From Laguncularia racemosa (Eukaryota > Streptophyta > Magnoliopsida > Myrtales > Combretaceae), in contig JBBMOL010000279.1 of assembly GCA_037954665.1 (NCBI GenBank), positions 248,001-312,000 on the forward strand: DNA of 64,000 bases, given 5' to 3'. A model generated the notes under the pieces. It saw only the letters and a list, made by a program, of their open reading frames with translations. It did not search any database and was not told the origin of the DNA. Made by a program: the position numbers and the translations under genes. Numbering within the stretch: position 1 is the stretch's first letter; each line of letters starts with the position of its first letter. Positions 10,555 to 23,640 of this stretch are shown here, piece by piece.

Positions 10555-11830
10555 TAATGCCTCTTAGCAAGAGTTATGAAGATGATGCTATTGAGCTGCT
10601 CCACCTATCACATGTGTACTTAAACCTTTTGAGATTACTTACTTCTCATCTTTGCCTCCTTTTCACTTGATCATCCCTTAAGTGACATTCCACATAACTC
10701 ATTTAAGTCCATGTGTAGCACAATTCACACGCAGCGTGCACATGGCCATCTTAATTGAATCCCTACACCTGTAATATTATTGAATATTTGTGCAACCTGA
10801 GCATAAGATATGTTGATAGTGGAAAGTTGGAGCATACGATAGTCAAATATGTATTTTTAGATATCAATCAATGCTAATGTCCATCCCTTATATCATCTTG
10901 AGAATGGAAAATTTATGATGAGTAATGTTATTTTTTAATGGCTTTGCTTTGTTGCATCTAAGAAAAAAAAGGGTTTCTTCTTTGTTTGATGCATGTAAGG
11001 AAAATGTCTTAAACAAGGAAAAATGGGCAATTGTTTTAACTAGTATAATTTTATAGGAATTCTTGGTGGAGTGGGGATTTTCTTGATGGGACCATTATAG
11101 GTAATGATAGATGAAGAATAAAGATTTTGTAGCTTCTAGAGTTACGGCAATATATGATAACATATATACGCATTACAATCTATAAAATGGAGTCATTTCA
11201 GTCTCATTTCTATTCAAAGGCATTCAACAAACATGACTAAGATAATTAACTCAATATTATAAAAAGAAAAGATTGGCTTGCTCCATTTGCTATAAAGATT
11301 GGTTTAGACTTGTAGTTTTTATTTTTTTTTTAATTTTTTTTAAGGAGTACATTTGGTATGGATTTTTACTTGCTCAAGAAATCAATCCAAATTGGGAGAT
11401 TTAAATTAAATATTGTTCAAATTCATCATTTTCTTAATACCATACTTGTTTAATTTTGTAAGATCTAATAAAAAAATAGAACTTTGGTACATTCAAGCAA
11501 TTACATAGCCAACCATAGATGCACATAGTTGGTGCCTTGACAATAAAGTTTCCTTTTTAACGTTTCTAACTTTACATTTACGTAGTTTATGTTTAAGTTG
11601 AGGCTTATAAATAGATGGGTTGAGGAATATATTTTATGGATGTTTCATTGTTGTGTCTAAGGAAACTCTATTTGGTGTGGCATAAAAATTTTGTGAGGAT
11701 CTATAAGTGAAATAAGGTACATTCTTCTTTCTTTTGATATAGTAAATAATAACACTATGGGTGTCAGAGTTCGACTGTAAAGGTCACATCTGTGCCGTGT
11801 GAGAATGCACTACACATGGCTAAGTGAGAA
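10555..11830. other. AT-rich stretch without recognised genes
   Basis: No open frame with a recognisable product, no LTR pair and no RNA gene seen on either strand. Confidence 0.5.
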
Positions 11831-11834
11831 AAGC

Positions 11835-13431
11835 GATGCATATGAGGATGATTAGGGATGGAAAGGAGTAGGAAATCTCAAGAGGGCTCAAGTGTTTTTG
11901 ATAGGAATCAAAATCCGACAAGACCTATCATTAGGGCAAGAACTAAAAGATTTCAAATTTTGGCGATGAGGGCCAATTTTGAGCAAATTAACCCCGAAAT
12001 TATTTGTTATCTAACTTCTTTTCTCTTATTCATGTATTATATATTCCAACAGGCACACTTATCATATTCTATAGGGCAATGGACAAACTCTCTCAAACTC
12101 AGCTTGTGGGTTATCCATGGACCGACCTGAACCAGCGATGAGCTGGGCCGATGGATCCTATAGAAGACCGGCATCTTGAAGACCATTTCTTTTATATATT
12201 TCTTCTTTTATGAACTATTTTGGTATTGGGACACTTTTATTTCATTGTAATTTTCATTTAGGCTAGCCACCTTAAAAGTGGCAAACTTGTAATTTTGAGC
12301 ACTTTTTAACCCTAAGAGTAGCAAGTATAAGTACTTGCTTAAGAGAGGGTTTGAGGAAGCTTATTTTGCAAAACAAACACTTCACATTTTCGTGAGAGGG
12401 CTTAGGGTTTTCCTAATTCCAAATTCTCTTATCAATTTCAATCCCAAGAAGTTGAAATTGTGGCGAGTGCGACGAAGGCGAATTGTGAGTCATATCAATT
12501 CAATTTTGTTGTATGTTCATTTCTTCTCTAGTGAGTCATATCTAGGGTAGATTCTGGTTCTATTTTTCGTGAACATCAATCTTATAAGATTGATTGTTTC
12601 ATTGAACACTTGGAATTCATATTTCCTTGTTATTGTTGGCGTGAACTAGTGATTGAAAGGGAAAGTGGATTTCATTGGTTTATTGCTTCCTTTGACCTGA
12701 TTTTACGTGAAATTCGTCTTCTCTTGTGGTTATTTGGTTAATATTATCATTAGAGATTATAATTGAATCATTTGAACAACAATTTCCATCAAAATCTACA
12801 AGGTGTTCACGTGAAATTGCCTTTTTGTGGATTCGGTTTTACTTTGACTTGAGATTGTTTTTCTTAAGTCTTTTGATTATGCTTAAGCTTGGAATTAGGC
12901 ACATCAGTTTTGGTGATAGGTGGGTATCCTTTAATATTTTATGGTTTTGATATTTTGAGAGAAAATTTTGGTAGAGTAATGGTGTTTCTCCTAAAAGTCT
13001 TTAGATGAGGATGCCTTGGGTATTTATTAATAACTTGTGGTTTTGATTTTTTGAGAGGAAAATTTGGTAGAGTAATGGTGTTTCTCTTTAAATGAGGATA
13101 CCTTGAGTATTTAAAGGGTCTAACTATGAATCTTGTTTTTCGGATGGTGATGGCAATCAACGATCGCGAGTGAATGAGCTCTCATATGAGCTTCTCATGA
13201 ACCTAGGCCCGTTAAAGGCCTTTAATGCACGAGCTTTACTTAGAAGGTTATATTAAATCGGCTGATCTAAAATGCCCTACTCTAACTCACTATGCTAAAT
13301 CTTCCTTGATCATCCTAAAATTATATGGGCTTGGTTCTTCAGGCTCTATCACTTTAACTTGAAGAGTCAAATTCATTTAGATTACTCGGCCTAGAGCTCA
13401 TAATTTAATTTAGCCAGCTACATTTTACCCT
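11835..13431 (+). repeat. Dispersed repeat copy 1, split by a solo LTR
   Basis: With the inserted LTR removed, the text across the junction (CTCAAGAGGGCTCAAGTG / TTTTGGTGATAGGT) and the following 500 bases match 28868-29329 (CTCAAGAGGGTTTAAGCG / CTTTGGTGATAGGT). Within copy 1 a segment of about 100 bases, with GGTTTTGATATTTTGAGAG and GGTAGAGTAATGGTGTTTCT, is duplicated in tandem (about 12940-13015 and 13035-13110). The family is unknown to me; an old LTR or other interspersed repeat is possible. Confidence 0.7.
11899..12906 (+). repeat. Solo LTR with perfect 5-bp target duplication
   Basis: The LTR starts TGATAGGAATCAAAATCC and ends TTAGGCACATCA (1008 bp). GTTTT stands on both sides (11894-11898 and 12907-12911), and no internal sequence is present, the usual outcome of recombination between two LTRs. 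It resembles the 16817 family in length and in blocks such as CACCTTAAAAGTGGCA and AGCAAGTATAAGTACTTGC. Its first 150 bases encode the RARTKRFQ type of text found at the C-terminus of Gypsy polyproteins. Confidence 0.85.
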
Positions 13432-14466
13432 CTGACCAAAGTCCTTCGAATGAAGTCGAAGGGGTTTGGGCATTAAATAACCCTTGCAAAATAGTTAAGG
13501 CACTACTTGGAGCATGTGTGCTTATATAATAACTACACTATCACTAAAAGCACATACATAATTAAAATTCTTTTTATTCTTTTTCAATTTATAATATAGA
13601 AGCCTAGCGCTAGAACTACATAATGATTTAAGCTCTTCTTAGTGCGCAAATATGCAACACCATTCAATCACGTGCTTTGCTTTAGCTCACCGAGGTTATA
13701 TTGCCCCTAAAGCAATTCCCATTAATATATTAGAAGAAATATTTCCTCTACTTTGTAAGAATTTCTTTGCTTCCTTGGTTGACACTCATGTATTGACGTT
13801 GTGTTTCATAGATTTATGCTTTAATGGGACATTGCCATTAAATATGATTTAGCTACGTTATTCAATTCCTTTACTTCAATTTTCACCAATTGTTTTTTGA
13901 ATCTCCTCCAAAATTCCACATTTTAATCCATATCATGAACCTTTAAACTCCTTAAATAAATGTAAATTATTTAGCCCAATACATGTGCCCTTAAATGGGG
14001 ATAAAACATATCACTTATTCTCTTGGTAAGATTTGGATCCATGGCCATATATATATTTCTCTCATTTCAATTGTTGACAAATGTTTAATTTGTTGCTCTT
14101 TATTTTAATCAAATATTTATCCTCATCTTAAACTTCACCACTGGGAAAGTAAAGACATCTAAAGCCTCATTTCATAGTAATCGTTAGACTAACTTCATGG
14201 CATACAATTGTCTTGCATCTTCATTTTTCATTTTTATGTTGACATAACAAGCAATTCCAAACCACTTTTGCAAATAAACTATCTCTTGTTTACCTTTGAT
14301 ATTATTGGCTATCTTGTCCCTTTTATTTTTTTTCTTATTAATGTAATATTCTATCTTATCCTCTTTATTCCTTAATAAAATATGTATAAATGTCGTATTT
14401 TGCACAACTTCAATGATGTGTGATTTGGTAGAATTGCTGCAATGCCCCGAAATGTGGGACACTACA
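13432..14466. other. AT-rich stretch without recognised genes
   Basis: Nothing recognisable. TATATAATA near 13525 could be a promoter of an unrecognised repeat. The minus-strand text near 14465 (TAGTGTCCCACATTTCGGGG) resembles the start of some plant LTRs, but no partner was found. Confidence 0.4.
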
Positions 14467-16200
14467 ACCTACCATGTATCCTTATGGGTAAAGATACATT
14501 ATGACTCTTAAAGCTTCTAAATTCACATAACTTGCAATAAATGTTAGCCCCAATCAAGATAAATAACTAACATCATGAGTAAATAGCTCAATTAAGCCTC
14601 ATTTACAAATTTATATTAATATAAAATAAGATATAGACAGCATAAATGCCAAACTATTCTCAATACTATAATCCTCCACAAATAAACTAACTTCTAGCAG
14701 TGTTCTAAGACTTTAAATAGCAATTTTTTCCTAATCATCATAATAAAAAAAAGTACTCTACATTGTTCCCATTCTTCATGTATGTTCCTAAATCTTCATC
14801 ATATGAAGTGTAATCGTCTGTACCTATAGTTGAAAAAAAATGGTCCTCAAAGGATGAGCTAATACTCAATATGTATAATCTATAATCACATGCACATGAT
14901 TGAGTATAACTTAAACCACATACACTAATGGGATAATAAAATAATCAAACAATAGGCTATTATCTTATTTAGCTCTCAAACACTCAAACAGCAAAAGAGT
15001 ACTTATGACTTTGCTACACCATATATATATTACATAGTATGATGTTGAAAATTGTCACTATGGGCTCTAACACCCATGATTTCTTAAATTTATTGAATCA
15101 TCTTAGTATACAACTCTACTAGGGACACAACTACGTATCGATTAATGGGTCCCCTCGAAGGTTCTACCACTATAGGTCCTAAGGCTAAGCTAAGCATATT
15201 CAATAAATACTTAATCAATTCAAATAAACCATTAATTTTAGTTCCTTAACTACCTTAATAAACACATGCAAGACACAAGATTACACGTACTTAAAAGAGT
15301 GGTCTTACACACAACTTGTCTTTGCCTAATTAGTTGCATTAAAACCTAACGAAGAAATAAATAGTTAACCTTAGTACTAGCCTAGAGTATCATCTAAGTT
15401 ATTTGATTTTGCTACTTAGTTGTTGGTAGGTCACTTCCTTTATCTTTAGTAGAGTTTCTAGAGTTGGAGTAGGGTTTAGGGTTAAAGGAAACAAGAAAAT
15501 ACTAAAGAAATCAATTTATGAATGCTTTTAAGGAACATGATCATGTATTGGGCCATGTGCATGAGTATGTTAGGGAACACGGTCATACATTGTGGCTATG
15601 TACCTTTTTGTACACTTTTATCCTTCTATACACCTAAGTACATAGTTATATACTTGGTTGTGCATAGTTATACGGGTAGGTACAAGGGTGTATACTTCAC
15701 TATGAACCTCTTAACTCATTCTTTTCTCCTTTAAATAGCATGGGTAAGTACATAGGCATGTAGTTAGCTGTATACCCCTCTATTCCACTTCGATTCCTCT
15801 TCCCTAAATTCACAATTTTGATCTCTTCAAAGTCTAGATGTAATTTAACACTACTAAGCCTAATTACACATTTTTTATAGCATTAAAACACTAAACTTAG
15901 TTGAACTAAATGACTTATTTGTTTGGATCATTCCAACAATTGAAGTCTTATTTCGAACCTTTGCTCACATTGGGTCATTCTGCACTACAAATTAGAGGAA
16001 TGAACCTTAAATCACATCCTATGCATGAAAACAACACAAAGGAATGTTAATTGATATACCTATAGCATAGGATTTCGTTGGAGGGTAGAGTGTAGTAGCT
16101 ACTTTCTTCTCTTAGAGTTTCTCCTTACTCTGGGGGTGTTTTGGTGTGGAAAGTGAAAAGGGTGTGAATAACCTATATTTAACCCTTTTATACTTATCTC
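14467..16200 (-). repeat. LTR-like repeat B, minus-strand copy
   Basis: Segments are reverse complements of 23641-26665. For example, GGGCTCTAACACCCATGATTTC near 15060 matches the block with CATGGGTGTGGAGCCCATAG near 24830. It also has an array of ACACGG/CATGTAC-type motifs (15535-15770) and, on the minus strand, TATAAAAG at 16192-16185, with a G-rich GGGGCAAT just upstream as in the plus copy. This layout suggests U3 and promoter of an LTR, but no end or target duplication could be fixed. Confidence 0.6.
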
Positions 16201-16811
16201 GTAAAATGATTGAATTGCCCCTTATTTTACTTCCTTTTTATTTTTATTTATATTTTTTTCCTTATTTTTACAATTACTATAGCCCTATTCGAAAATTCAC
16301 ACCTTTATGGAAATCTATTGAGTCATCTTGAAAATAGATCGACAATCTTCCCAATTGAAGCAAAGGTTTCATATCTTCAAGGCTTGTCACAGGCCATTCT
16401 TTCAACTTTGTCTTTAGAATATATCCCTTATTCCCCATTCGCATTATAAGTTGGGCAAGTAATTCATCATCTATCATTTTTGACATTCTTTCATTTCTAT
16501 TGTCATGTGGCTATTAGGCTAAGAATGTTTGATCTTCCAATTATGTTTCATGAGAAGCAAACTATCCCTTCCAATTTTGTTCAGATGTGAACCAAGAATT
16601 AATATATATATATATATATTATTTTTTTTATATAAATATTTCTTCTCTCCATTAATCCATATTCTACGACCTTCACTCATGGATAAAAATCAATCTCATC
16701 AAAAGATAGCACAAAATTACCTTTAGAGTATATTATTTATTCTTTCATCCTTTCCATTGTGAATCGGATATGTGTCCATTCTATTGTCTTTTTATTAAAA
16801 TTGTATGATAG
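16201..16811. other. Spacer with AT dinucleotide run
   Basis: A TA run lies near 16600-16620. A minus-strand open frame of 69 codons (16277-16486) has no recognisable domain. No other feature seen. Confidence 0.4.
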
Positions 16812-16816
16812 CAGAA

Positions 16817-17834
16817 TGATGGGAAATTTTCCAATACCATAGATTTTCTTAGAACTCGATTTAGATGATGATCGAAATCGCTCATATTTCACTTTATTTC
16901 TTTTTTTATCTAATAAATATTAGAATAATAATCTTAAAGGTACAATACTATTTCTCCATGGGATGCCAAAATGTCTTACATTAGTTGATGGCCATAGGAC
17001 ATCATCAGATTTGCATCTAAAGGCCGCTGCGATTGATTTCACTTCAAAGCATTGACTTTTGAAGAATTATATTATTTATGTACTTTGTAATTATTCTTTG
17101 GACCGTTTTTATGTTGTAATTTCTTTTGGGACATTTTCATTTATTTGTAATTTTAATTTAGGACTGGCTACCCTAAAAGTGGCATAGTTGTAATTTTGTG
17201 GACTTTCTAACCCTAAAGGGAGCAAGCATAAATACTTACTTAAAGTAGAGTTTTGGGAGAATTTTTTCAGATTAAACACATCACTTTTACATGAGAGAGC
17301 TTAGGGTTCATCCTAGTTAAATCCCCTCTTATCAATTTCAATCCCAATAGTTGAAACTGTGGCAAGTGTAACAACTTGAAATTGTGAGTTGTATCAATTT
17401 CTATTTGTTATGTTTTCTTTTCTTCTCTAGTGTGTCATATCTAGGGTTGGATTGAAACTTTTCTTGGTCAGATTTGAATTTGTATTATTCGAAATATTGT
17501 GCTTCATTTGAGTTACTATCATACTTGTTTTTTGATTCAATTATTGTGCACAATTCTTGAACAGTGAAATCAATCCATTTGGAAGGTGGATCACTAAAGT
17601 GGTTTTTGTTGTTTTTTATTAGTAATCATGTGGCTTTTTCAAGTATAATTTGTGATCTTCATTGAGGAATACTTCACCATGTTAATCATTGTATGACATA
17701 CATCATTCAGATCAAAGATTGCATTTAAGGTTTATGGTCCAATTTTGCTCTAAAAGTGAACTGAATTAGCCTTGTCTTTTGGGGTTGTTATTTGGATTGT
17801 TTTTCTTGTGCTTAATTCTCATTTAGGCACATCA
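16817..17834 (+). repeat. 5' LTR of gag-protease-only element
   Basis: 1018 bp, starts TGATGGGAAATTTTCCAA and ends AGGCACATCA. It is clearly paired with 20793-21807 by eye, with scattered substitutions. Confidence 0.88.
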
Positions 17835-17840
17835 TCTTTT

Positions 17841-17852
17841 TGGTATCAGAAC
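17841..17852 (+). other. Primer binding site, initiator tRNA-Met type
   Basis: TGGTATCAGAAC, six bases after the LTR end, one base off TGGTATCAGAGC. Confidence 0.8.
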
Positions 17853-18922
17853 TTGAGGTAGTGAGAAGGGTTATTTGATTTTGAATTTCAGACATTTAGG
17901 GTTCATATTCTTACATATTCAATTATGAAATTGAGAGTAAATTGAAATTGTTGTTGTAATTGCTTGGAGTGGCGTGATTTGTCTTGAGTGGAAGTTGAAC
18001 TTGTTGCTTGTTGGAGTGAGTTTTGAGTATTTGTTGAAGCTTCTATGTTGTGGACTTCACTGTGAAGAAAGAGGAGAGTTAGTGCATTTTAAATATAAAT
18101 TTGGAAATGTAATTGTGTAGGAAGAAGAATTGTGATCCTTACATGTTTGTTTTCGGAAAAATGGAAGGTGTAATTGAGCATTTCCAGATTTGAGTTATGT
18201 GGAAGATTTGGAAATTATTTGATTTTCAAAACAAACATTAAGTTGAAGAAGTTAATGAATGGTTGTTTGGATTTGAAAATTACTTCTTACCATTTGAGGA
18301 AGGGTTACAATTAGTGAAGTGGTTTGATTTTCAAATTTGAATTGTTATTGTTTTGGTGTATAAGTTGCAGTTTGCTTTAGTGTTTGTAGTGATGAAACTT
18401 GTATGTTTGGGAGTGTGAACCGTGGAGTGTGTGTAGGGTTGTGTTTGCAAAAAAATTGTGAAGGTTATGTGCATTTTGGTATAGATTAGTTTTGGTGTGA
18501 ATTGGAGAACAATTGTAGTAGGCGTGAGTGAGTGGGCTAAGAGGAGTAGTGTAGAGGTGGATTTGAGTATTCTTGCATTTTGTTGAAGTGTTGCACATTT
18601 TGATTGATTGTAGTGTGAAATCAAGGCAAGAAAAGGAAGGTTGAGTGGTGGGAATTAAACTTCAAACAAATCATTAAAGTGTGAAAGTAATTGAACTAGT
18701 TACTTAACACTTGTTGTTGAATTTAATTCCATCTACTTAAAGTAGTTGCATATGTACTTCATTTATTAAACGTATCTGGAGTACTAAATTATTTCTCCTT
18801 GTGCCTTTGATATTCTCTTTGAGACGTGAGCTATTACACCATTGTAGTTGCTAAAAACGCTTGGAATACTATTGTCAAAGGAATGTGCTGTGAATTTTGG
18901 AACTACTCGTTCAAAACACATC
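17853..18922 (+). other. Long GT-rich leader between primer site and gag
   Basis: 1.07 kb with very little C on the plus strand (runs such as GGAGTGTGTGTAGGGTTGTG near 18425). It has no sensible coding frame. The minus-strand relative has an equally skewed 1.2-kb leader (63850-62642). It probably holds packaging and translation signals; that role is inference. Confidence 0.7.
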
Positions 18923-20150
18923 ATGTCTAACGAGAGTGTGAATGGGGGAATTGGCAATGAAGCCAATAGCCAGGTTAGTGAAGGTCAGGGCCATAATACT
19001 GTAGGTAGGAGGACTTTAGAAGAACAACTCTAGGATTTTACTACCATAGTTGCTACTTTAGCAACTAGGATTGATAGGATGACTTTAGCACAACCACCAG
19101 TGGTGAACCTTCAGGCACCCCCTCGGGTAGCTCCATAGAACCTTTAGAGAGATAGAATAGTGAGAGAAGGAAATTTGAATAGAAGGATGGATGGGGATCA
19201 TCATCCTTACAGGGAAGAGAGGAATGACAACTTCGGGGTTAATCTATACCAAAATAGGGATTTCAGGCCACCTTAGGGACTGGAGTATATAAAGTTGCAG
19301 ATGCCTTCCTATGATAGCAAGGGATCGATTGATGATTATTTGGACTGAGAGGACAAGGTTGAGGGTCTCTTTAAATGCTATGAGATCGACGAAAATAACA
19401 GAGTCCGATTGGCTGCTGTCGAGTTTACAGGATACGCTATACTATGGTGGAAGAATTTGATCATCAGCAAGCGTAGAGATGGGGAGGCTGAGATTCAGAC
19501 ATGGAGGGATATGAAGAGGGTGTTGAGAAAAAGATTTATTCCTGAGCACTACAAAAAGAAATTGTTTATGCGACTGCAGATTTTGAGGTAGGGAGGCAAG
19601 ACAGTAAATGATTATGTGCAGGAATTTAATACCTTCATGATTAGATGTAGGTCAATCAAACCTCTAGAAAAAATCATAGTACGCTTCGTCTTAAGGCTGA
19701 AATATAAGATAGTGTGTGTTTTTGAGCTGCAACGCTATAGCACACTTGATGAGGCTATTCAGTTGGCCTTGAAAGTGGAGAGGCAAAGGAGGTCCAACTT
19801 GTTAAGGGCTCCGAACAGTAAGCCCAATACTACTACCAGACCTATAGTAGCTGATGGTCGATCAGGTGGGATAAAGGTGGTAGGTGAGATGGTGAGAACA
19901 GTGGACAAAACTACCCCTAGCACTGCTAGAGAAAATATACCCTCTGGGAAGGGTAAAGAGGTATTAACACCAGATGTGAGATAGATTGTTCTCGGATCTA
20001 CTAATGGAAAGGTACGCCAAATCAAATGCTTTAAGTGCATGGGATTTGGGCATATTGCAACACAGTGTCCAAATAAAAGGGTGATGACTGTTATGGAGGG
20101 TGTTGGAGAAGATGTTCAGGTTGAGCCTACAGATTTGTCTATAGCACTGT
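18923..20150 (+). pseudogene. gag: gag of gag-protease-only element
   Basis: The ATG at 18923 opens MSNESVNGGIGNEANSQ, nearly identical to the start at 62641 on the other strand. The capsid domain follows (GLEYIKLQMPSYDSKGSIDD, then VRLAAVEFTGYAILWWKNLI at about 19405, and TWRDMKRVLRKRFIPEHY at about 19498). A zinc knuckle CFKCMGFGHIATQC (C-x2-C-x4-H-x4-C, intact) lies at about 20030-20071. At least eight stops interrupt the frame, several as TAG or TGA where W or Q is expected. No large frameshift is evident, so the reading frame was kept until stops accumulated. Confidence 0.82.
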
Positions 20151-20221
20151 AGGAGTACTATGATGATCAAACTATAGAAACACATGAGGAGCGTACAGGT
20201 GAACAGTATCTACCCATTAAT

Positions 20222-20792
20222 GTGTTACAAAGGACTCTAACCTTATCTCTCGATGCTAGAGACATACAAAAGGAGAACATATTCCACACCTCTTATAGGA
20301 TCAGAGGTAACCATTGTGTGCTCATCATTGATAGTGGTAGTTGCATGAATCTTATATTTGCTGTACTAGTAGACAAATTACAATTATTTACTAGTCCACA
20401 TCCTAGCTCTTATAACTTACATTGGTTAGACAATTGGGGCAATATGCATGTTACGCTAAGGGCGAAGGTGCCTATAAGTGTTGGGTAGAAGTATCACGAT
20501 GAGGTCCTATGTGACGTCATCCCTATGTATGTGTTCCGTTTACTAGGCCTTAGATGTTTGATCGAAAGTTGTTACATGTTGGTTTTAGAAACACTTATAT
20601 GTTTAGTATGAGAGGGTCTCGCATAGTACTATCACCTATGACTCTATATGAGGTGCACCAGTTTCAGGAGTAGATCAGAACTACTTCCACTACATCTAGT
20701 AACCGGGAGAATAGATCAACAGGGATATTCGGGTTCAGTTCTAGAAATGACCCTCTAGATTTGAGGGTAAATCTTTTAGAAGCCCGAGGAGA
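20222..20792 (+). pseudogene. Protease region joined to polyprotein tail
   Basis: Aspartic protease like that of Ty3/Gypsy: CVLIIDSGSCMN (about 20318) carries the D-S-G active-site triad, followed by SSYNLHWLDNWGNMHVT. A TAG at 20487 stops the frame. At about 20550 expected text (the LLGRPW type) is damaged. From about 20690 the text is the pol C-terminal tail (NDPLDLRVNLLEARGDDGKF, which crosses into the LTR at 20793). Everything normally between protease and this tail (RT, RNase H, integrase) is absent. Confidence 0.78.
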
Positions 20793-21807
20793 TGATGGGA
20801 AATTTTCCAACACCATAGATGTTCTCAGAACTCGATTTGGATGATGATCTAAATCACTCATATTTCACTTTATTTCTTTTTTATCTAATAAATATTTGAA
20901 TAATAATCTTACAGGTACAATATTATTTCTCCATGGGATGCCAAAATGTCTTACATTTGGTAATGGCCATGGGACATCATCAGATTTGCATCCAAAGGCC
21001 GTTGCGATTGATTTTACTTCGAAGCATTAGCTCTTGAAGAATTATATTATTTTTGTACTTTGTAATTGTTCTTTGGACCATTTTTATGTTGTAATTTCTT
21101 TTGGGACATTTTCATTTGTTTGTAATTTTCATTTAGGATCGGCCACCCTAAAAGTGGCATAATTGTAATTTTGTAGACTTTCTAACCCTAAAGGGAGCAA
21201 GTATAAATACTTGCTTAAAGTAGGGTTTTGGTAGAATTTTTTCAGATTAAACACATCACTTTTACGTGAGAGAGCTTAGGGTTCATCTTAGTTTAATCCC
21301 CTCTTATCAATTTCAATTCCAAGAGTTTAAATTGTGGTGAGTGCAATAACTTGAAATTGTGAGTTGTATCAATTTCTATTTATTGTGTTTTCTTTTCTTC
21401 TCTAGTGTGTCATATCTAGGGTTGGATTGAAACATTTCTTGATCAGATTTGAATTAGTATTATTGAAAATATTGTGCTTCATTTGAGTTACTATCAATTT
21501 TTTTTTTATTCAACCATTGTGCACAATTCTTGAATCGTGAAATCCGTTCATTTGGAAGCTGGATCACGGAAGTGGTTCTTGTTGTTTTTGATTAGTAATC
21601 ATGTGGCTTTTTCAAGTATAATTTGTGATCTTCATTGAGGAATACTTCACCGTGTTAATCATTGTATGAAATACATCATTCGGATCAATGATTGCGTTTA
21701 GGGTTTACGATCCAATTTTGCTCTAAAAGTGAACCGAGTTGGCCTTGTCTTTTGGGGTTGTTATTTGGATTGTTTTGCTTGTGCTTAATTCCCATTTAGG
21801 CACATCA
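20793..21807 (+). repeat. 3' LTR of gag-protease-only element
   Basis: 1015 bp, starts TGATGGGAAATTTTCCAAC just after the purine-rich CCCGAGGAGA and ends AGGCACATCA. Its first bases continue the open text of the polyprotein tail. Confidence 0.88.
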
Positions 21808-21812
21808 CATAA

Positions 21813-23640
21813 ATAGCACACTCGCATTTGTAAATTCTTCCACCAAGCCAAAGAATATATTATATTTCCTCATGTTTCTATAAGTAGCAAACTGGAGAGG
21901 TGAAGAAAAGAGGCTTTATTTTTTTTGTAGCAACAAAATCCATAACTTGCACTCATACTTGAAGCCAGAATATAAATTGTATAATGGGACTCCAATTTAC
22001 ATTCCTCAACCATGGATAAATTATCCGAACATCTCGCCATCAAAATAATAGGAGGACTATGATAATCCCAAAAGCATGTGATGTATTCCCCTTTTGTAAC
22101 ATTGTCATAGCTAGTGCAATATTATTATTATTTTTTTAAAAATGAAACTGCCATTGAGAACACCAACTATGAGAGATACCATCCTGCTCGTACGAGCACA
22201 ATATTTCACAACAGTGCGGGATATATCACATGCTCACATAACTAAAATATGGCGTGTCAAAATCTGATAGGAACAGTACATTTAGGGAATATTTTCTATT
22301 ACTCCTTCTATTCAATAAATTCTCCAAACATATTCCTCCATTTTGTATAGCCTTCAAATTCTCATTTATCCAGTATTTGCCATTCACGTTCTGCTACATT
22401 TATATATACTCTATTTCTATATCTTGCCGTCTTCATTCAAACTTTGCTTCCACCATTAAATTTATTTTTATTTTTGTTTTTAATTTTTTATGTTTTAGTC
22501 TTGCAGCTCCCATTTCCTTTTAACTATTGAATTCTCAACCCTTTTGATCTTTAGGCAGCAGCAAGAATGACTGTTACTTAGATCGAACCACGCATTCATT
22601 CATTTTCATGGGACATTCCGGTTGCTGCAGCAGGTCCTAACTGGCTAGAGTTCACCATTTCCGCACACTTTTTAACCTTCGTTTTGCCATTTGTTGTTAA
22701 CGATCGAAACTTGAAGGACGCGAAAAAAACTTGAAGCTTTGAAGATTGAAGTTGGAAGGCCAATAAAAGAACATGAATAATAGAGGAATCCGCTTATGGT
22801 TGTTTTCGTTGAAGATTAAATTCTGTTACTCTTACTATCTTCCTCTGCTTTTTTTTTGATAGTTGTACTGAAATGATACTAAAGAACAAAAAGAACAAAG
22901 GTGTTATGGAAGCTTACCGCTATTGAAGTTTGCCGAAAGAAATCCTCCTTCTTCAACAACAATAAAATACAGGTATCAAACTTTTATACCAAGGTTTTTT
23001 TTTTTGGATTTACGTTGTTGATAGTTACTAGCTCTTCTGTGTGCTCTACAGAATATAAATCTTGGTCTGCTATTGTATCCCATACTTTCAAATATCTAGT
23101 GATCAAAGTGATGTAGCACATTACGGCAGTGACAATTAGCAAGGTTGCCAATTGCTTGAGTAGGATTTAAAACACTTCCAGTTGAATATCTGAGCAAGAG
23201 CACTCTCGCATATGGAAATCCTTTTATCGTTATCTATATTGCTTCCAACATTTTGTTGGCAAGCTCATTGGATATTGTCTTCTTTAGTCTATCAAGCTAG
23301 CGTCTATAAGTCAGCTGTCTAAATATGAACTTGGTAATCCCTCAAAGTCTTCGAGCTAATATGTCAAGTTCAACTCCTTTGCACTCTTACTCGGGTGGCA
23401 CGCCTATATATAAGTTCTTGAACCCGTATTGCTCTTTGCCGAATCTAATTCTTGAACTTGTATTGCTTCCCAGCACTTACTCAGATCTCAAACATCCACA
23501 CATCCACAAATCCTCACACCCTAGAACTTTAAATTCCAAAATAGCATTTCATGAAGAACTCACTTGCTTGCACTGCATTTGTAAATACCAGAAATCTAAT
23601 TTTATTCATTATAATTGATAAAAGAGAGTTAAGGTAAAAA
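21813..23640. other. Low-copy-looking stretch, no recognised gene
   Basis: Several open frames under 100 codons (for example 22254-22523, 22901-23116 and 23325-23618) show no known domain, signal peptide or repeat. CCTATATATAAG near 23401 could be a TATA box but no gene follows that I recognise. Nothing else supported. Confidence 0.4.

Larger units (their letters stand above)
16817..21807 (+). mobile_element. Gag-protease-only Ty3/Gypsy LTR retrotransposon
   Basis: Complete two-LTR element: 5' LTR, tRNA-Met primer site, GT-rich leader, gag with zinc knuckle, protease, a very short polyprotein tail, 3' LTR. Flanks are CAGAA (16812-16816) and CATAA (21808-21812), a 5-bp target duplication with one mismatch. 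The internal part is only 2958 bp: RT, RNase H and integrase are missing, and protease text runs within about 250 bases into the polyprotein tail (SRNDPLDLRV-type). It is therefore non-autonomous. The minus-strand element at 59908 has the same gag and the same deletion. Confidence 0.85.

Noticed and set aside
18331..18624. Minus-strand Thr/His-rich frames up to 97 codons, and 63115-63376 likewise
   Set aside because: Products of the low-complexity GT/CA-rich leader.
22254..22523. Hydrophobic 89-codon frame as membrane protein
   Set aside because: T-rich sequence yields Phe/Leu by composition; no start context or relatives seen.
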